Source: Coriobacteriia bacterium (lineage in GTDB: Bacteria; Actinomycetota; Coriobacteriia; Anaerosomatales; PALSA-660). Taken from it: a stretch of DNA of 6,859 bases. The stretch lies in assembly GCA_003133285.1 (NCBI GenBank), contig PKWR01000120.1, forward strand, positions 1-6,859. The letters are read 5' to 3'. Made by a program: the position numbers and the translations under genes. Numbering within the stretch: position 1 is the first letter of the stretch; each line of letters begins with the position of its first letter. Positions 6,120 to 6,859 of this stretch are shown here, piece after piece. The notes beneath the pieces were generated by a model. It did no database searches. It saw nothing but the letters and a program-made list of their open reading frames with translations, and was not told where the DNA came from.

Positions 6120-6859
6120 GGGTTCACCCCGGTCTGCATCGCGGCGGCGGAGAGTGCGGGAAGTGCGGCCAGTGCGGCATCGCGGATCTCGCGCGCCGGC
6201 CCGCCGCCGAAGAGCCCGTGCTTGCGCGCGAGCTCCCTCAGCACGGGGACCGACGTCGCGGAGCCGAGCCTCGCGAGCGCCCCGATGGCCTCCACGCGGG
6301 CGGGCGTCTCGTGGTTGCCGAGACTCTCACCGAGTGCGACCTGCTCCAGCGCAGGCACCGACGACCGCGCCCCGACGAGCCCGAGGTAGCGCGCGGCGGC
6401 CTGGACGTTCTGGCCGTCCGCATCGTCGAGGGCCGCGGCGAGGATCGAGTCGGCCATCGGCACGCGGATGGCGGCCAGCCCGCGGATCGTCTCGCGGCGG
6501 ACGCGGGCGTCGCTGTGGCGCAGGGTGCGCTGCAGGAACGGCAGCGCCTCGGTCGAGTGGGTCGACCCGAGGACCGCGACGACGTTGCGCACGAGGTACC
6601 AGCGGCGGTCCGTGAGGCGCGCGCCGAGCTCCGGTATGTAGTCGTGCGCGCTGGAGGAGATCAGGTCGATGAGCGCCTTGCGCGCGGACATGTCCTGCTC
6701 GTCCGCGAGCACCTCGAGCAGCGGATCGATCATCGAATCGCCGAGCACGCTGAGAAGCCGCCGGCACGCGAGGTACTCGGCCGAGTCGGAACGATAGCGC
6801 CGCAGGGCGATTCGATGATCGATCCGCTGCTCGAGGTGCTCGCGGACGAGCAGGACATG
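6116..6859 (-). CDS. HEAT-repeat protein, 3' part (5' end missing)
   Basis: The frame stays open to the window edge (247 codons), so the true start is not seen. The GTG at 6748 is internal, because the upstream sequence still reads as the same kind of protein (RYRSDSAEYLACRRLLSVLG). Numbered from the edge, about six helical-hairpin repeats are visible: 44-72, 75-102, 105-133, 137-165, 168-200 and 203-234. They have the typical pattern of Pro-Leu-Leu openings and an Arg/Val face (for example SDARVRRETIRGLAAI and DAALAAL). HEAT repeats form a curved scaffold for protein binding and no catalytic motif is present. The 4-bp overlap with the HD-GYP gene suggests the products work together, perhaps with this protein as a platform or regulator. 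The first 18 codons (6806-6859) come from the exact inverted copy of 6689-6742 and may not be the native sequence; reliable coding runs only to 6805. Confidence 0.85.
   Translation of the reverse strand, partial: HVLLVREHLEQRIDHRIALRRYRSDSAEYLACRRLLSVLGDSMIDPLLEVLADEQDMSARKALIDLISSSAHDYIPELGARLTDRRWYLVRNVVAVLGSTHSTEALPFLQRTLRHSDARVRRETIRGLAAIRVPMADSILAAALDDADGQNVQAAARYLGLVGARSSVPALEQVALGESLGNHETPARVEAIGALARLGSATSVPVLRELARKHGLFGGGPAREIRDAALAALPALSAAAMQTGVNP
6689..6859. repeat. Perfect 54-bp inverted repeat at the right edge of the window
   Basis: Arm 6689-6742 and arm 6806-6859 are exact reverse complements over 54 bp, separated by 63 nt (6743-6805). The match ends sharply on the inner side (6743 and 6805 are both G) and runs to the last base of the window, so it may continue outside. 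The left arm encodes GDSMIDPLLEVLADEQDM of the HEAT protein on the minus strand, and the right arm encodes the same peptide on the plus strand. The spacer contains a 12-bp palindrome, ACTCGGCCGAGT (6775-6786). HEAT repeats cannot explain a perfect inverted copy. A fold-back chimera or contig-end artefact is the simplest explanation, and a real inverted duplication is the alternative. Confidence 0.95.

Noticed and set aside
4548..6389. 613-codon open frame on the plus strand, antisense to the HD-GYP and HEAT genes
   Set aside because: Same low-complexity composition; it spans two real minus-strand genes and has no family-like motifs.

Overview
The window is a high-GC segment with every supportable gene on the minus strand, so transcription runs from the right edge to the left edge. 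Gene content points to an actinobacterium: a UPF0182 (COG1615) giant membrane protein, a Holin-X-type small membrane protein, and tightly packed high-GC genes with ATGA overlaps. My guess is Coriobacteriia or a related deep actinobacterial lineage. That is inference from content; no marker gene is present to settle it.

Layout, in transcription order (right to left): (1) 6116-6859, the 3' part of a HEAT-repeat protein, overlapping by 4 bp with (2) 4641-6119, an HD-GYP domain protein of the cyclic-di-GMP phosphodiesterase family with an unrecognised N-terminal domain. After 37 nt comes (3) 1817-4603, a 928-aa UPF0182 protein with about seven membrane helices and a large extracytoplasmic part. 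These three look like one operon whose promoter lies off the right edge. A 540-nt gene-free stretch (1277-1816) follows; it carries a good candidate promoter and a possible structured leader of about 415 nt for (4) 752-1276, a secreted lysozyme-like or lytic-transglycosylase-like wall enzyme starting at TTG. A perfect 16-bp hairpin (669-709) separates this from (5) 255-611, a Holin-X/YqjE-like two-helix membrane protein, overlapping by 4 bp with (6) 19-258, a 79-aa single-pass membrane protein. The first 18 nt of the window hold nothing recognisable.

Functionally, the right block pairs a scaffold-like HEAT protein with a nucleotide-signalling HD-GYP protein and a large envelope protein. The left block is cell-envelope related (peptidoglycan cleavage, small membrane proteins). 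I see no tRNA, rRNA, transposase, CRISPR array or phage module.

The strangest sequence feature is at the right edge: the last 54 bases are an exact reverse complement of 6689-6742, inside the HEAT gene and separated by 63 nt. Protein repeats give direct repeats, not perfect inverted ones, so this is either a fold-back/assembly artefact at a contig end or a real inverted duplication breaking the gene. I did not find a convincing new biological system. The best leads are this inverted repeat, the HD-GYP/UPF0182 partnership, the altered HD-GYP motif, and the long leader with competing hairpins.
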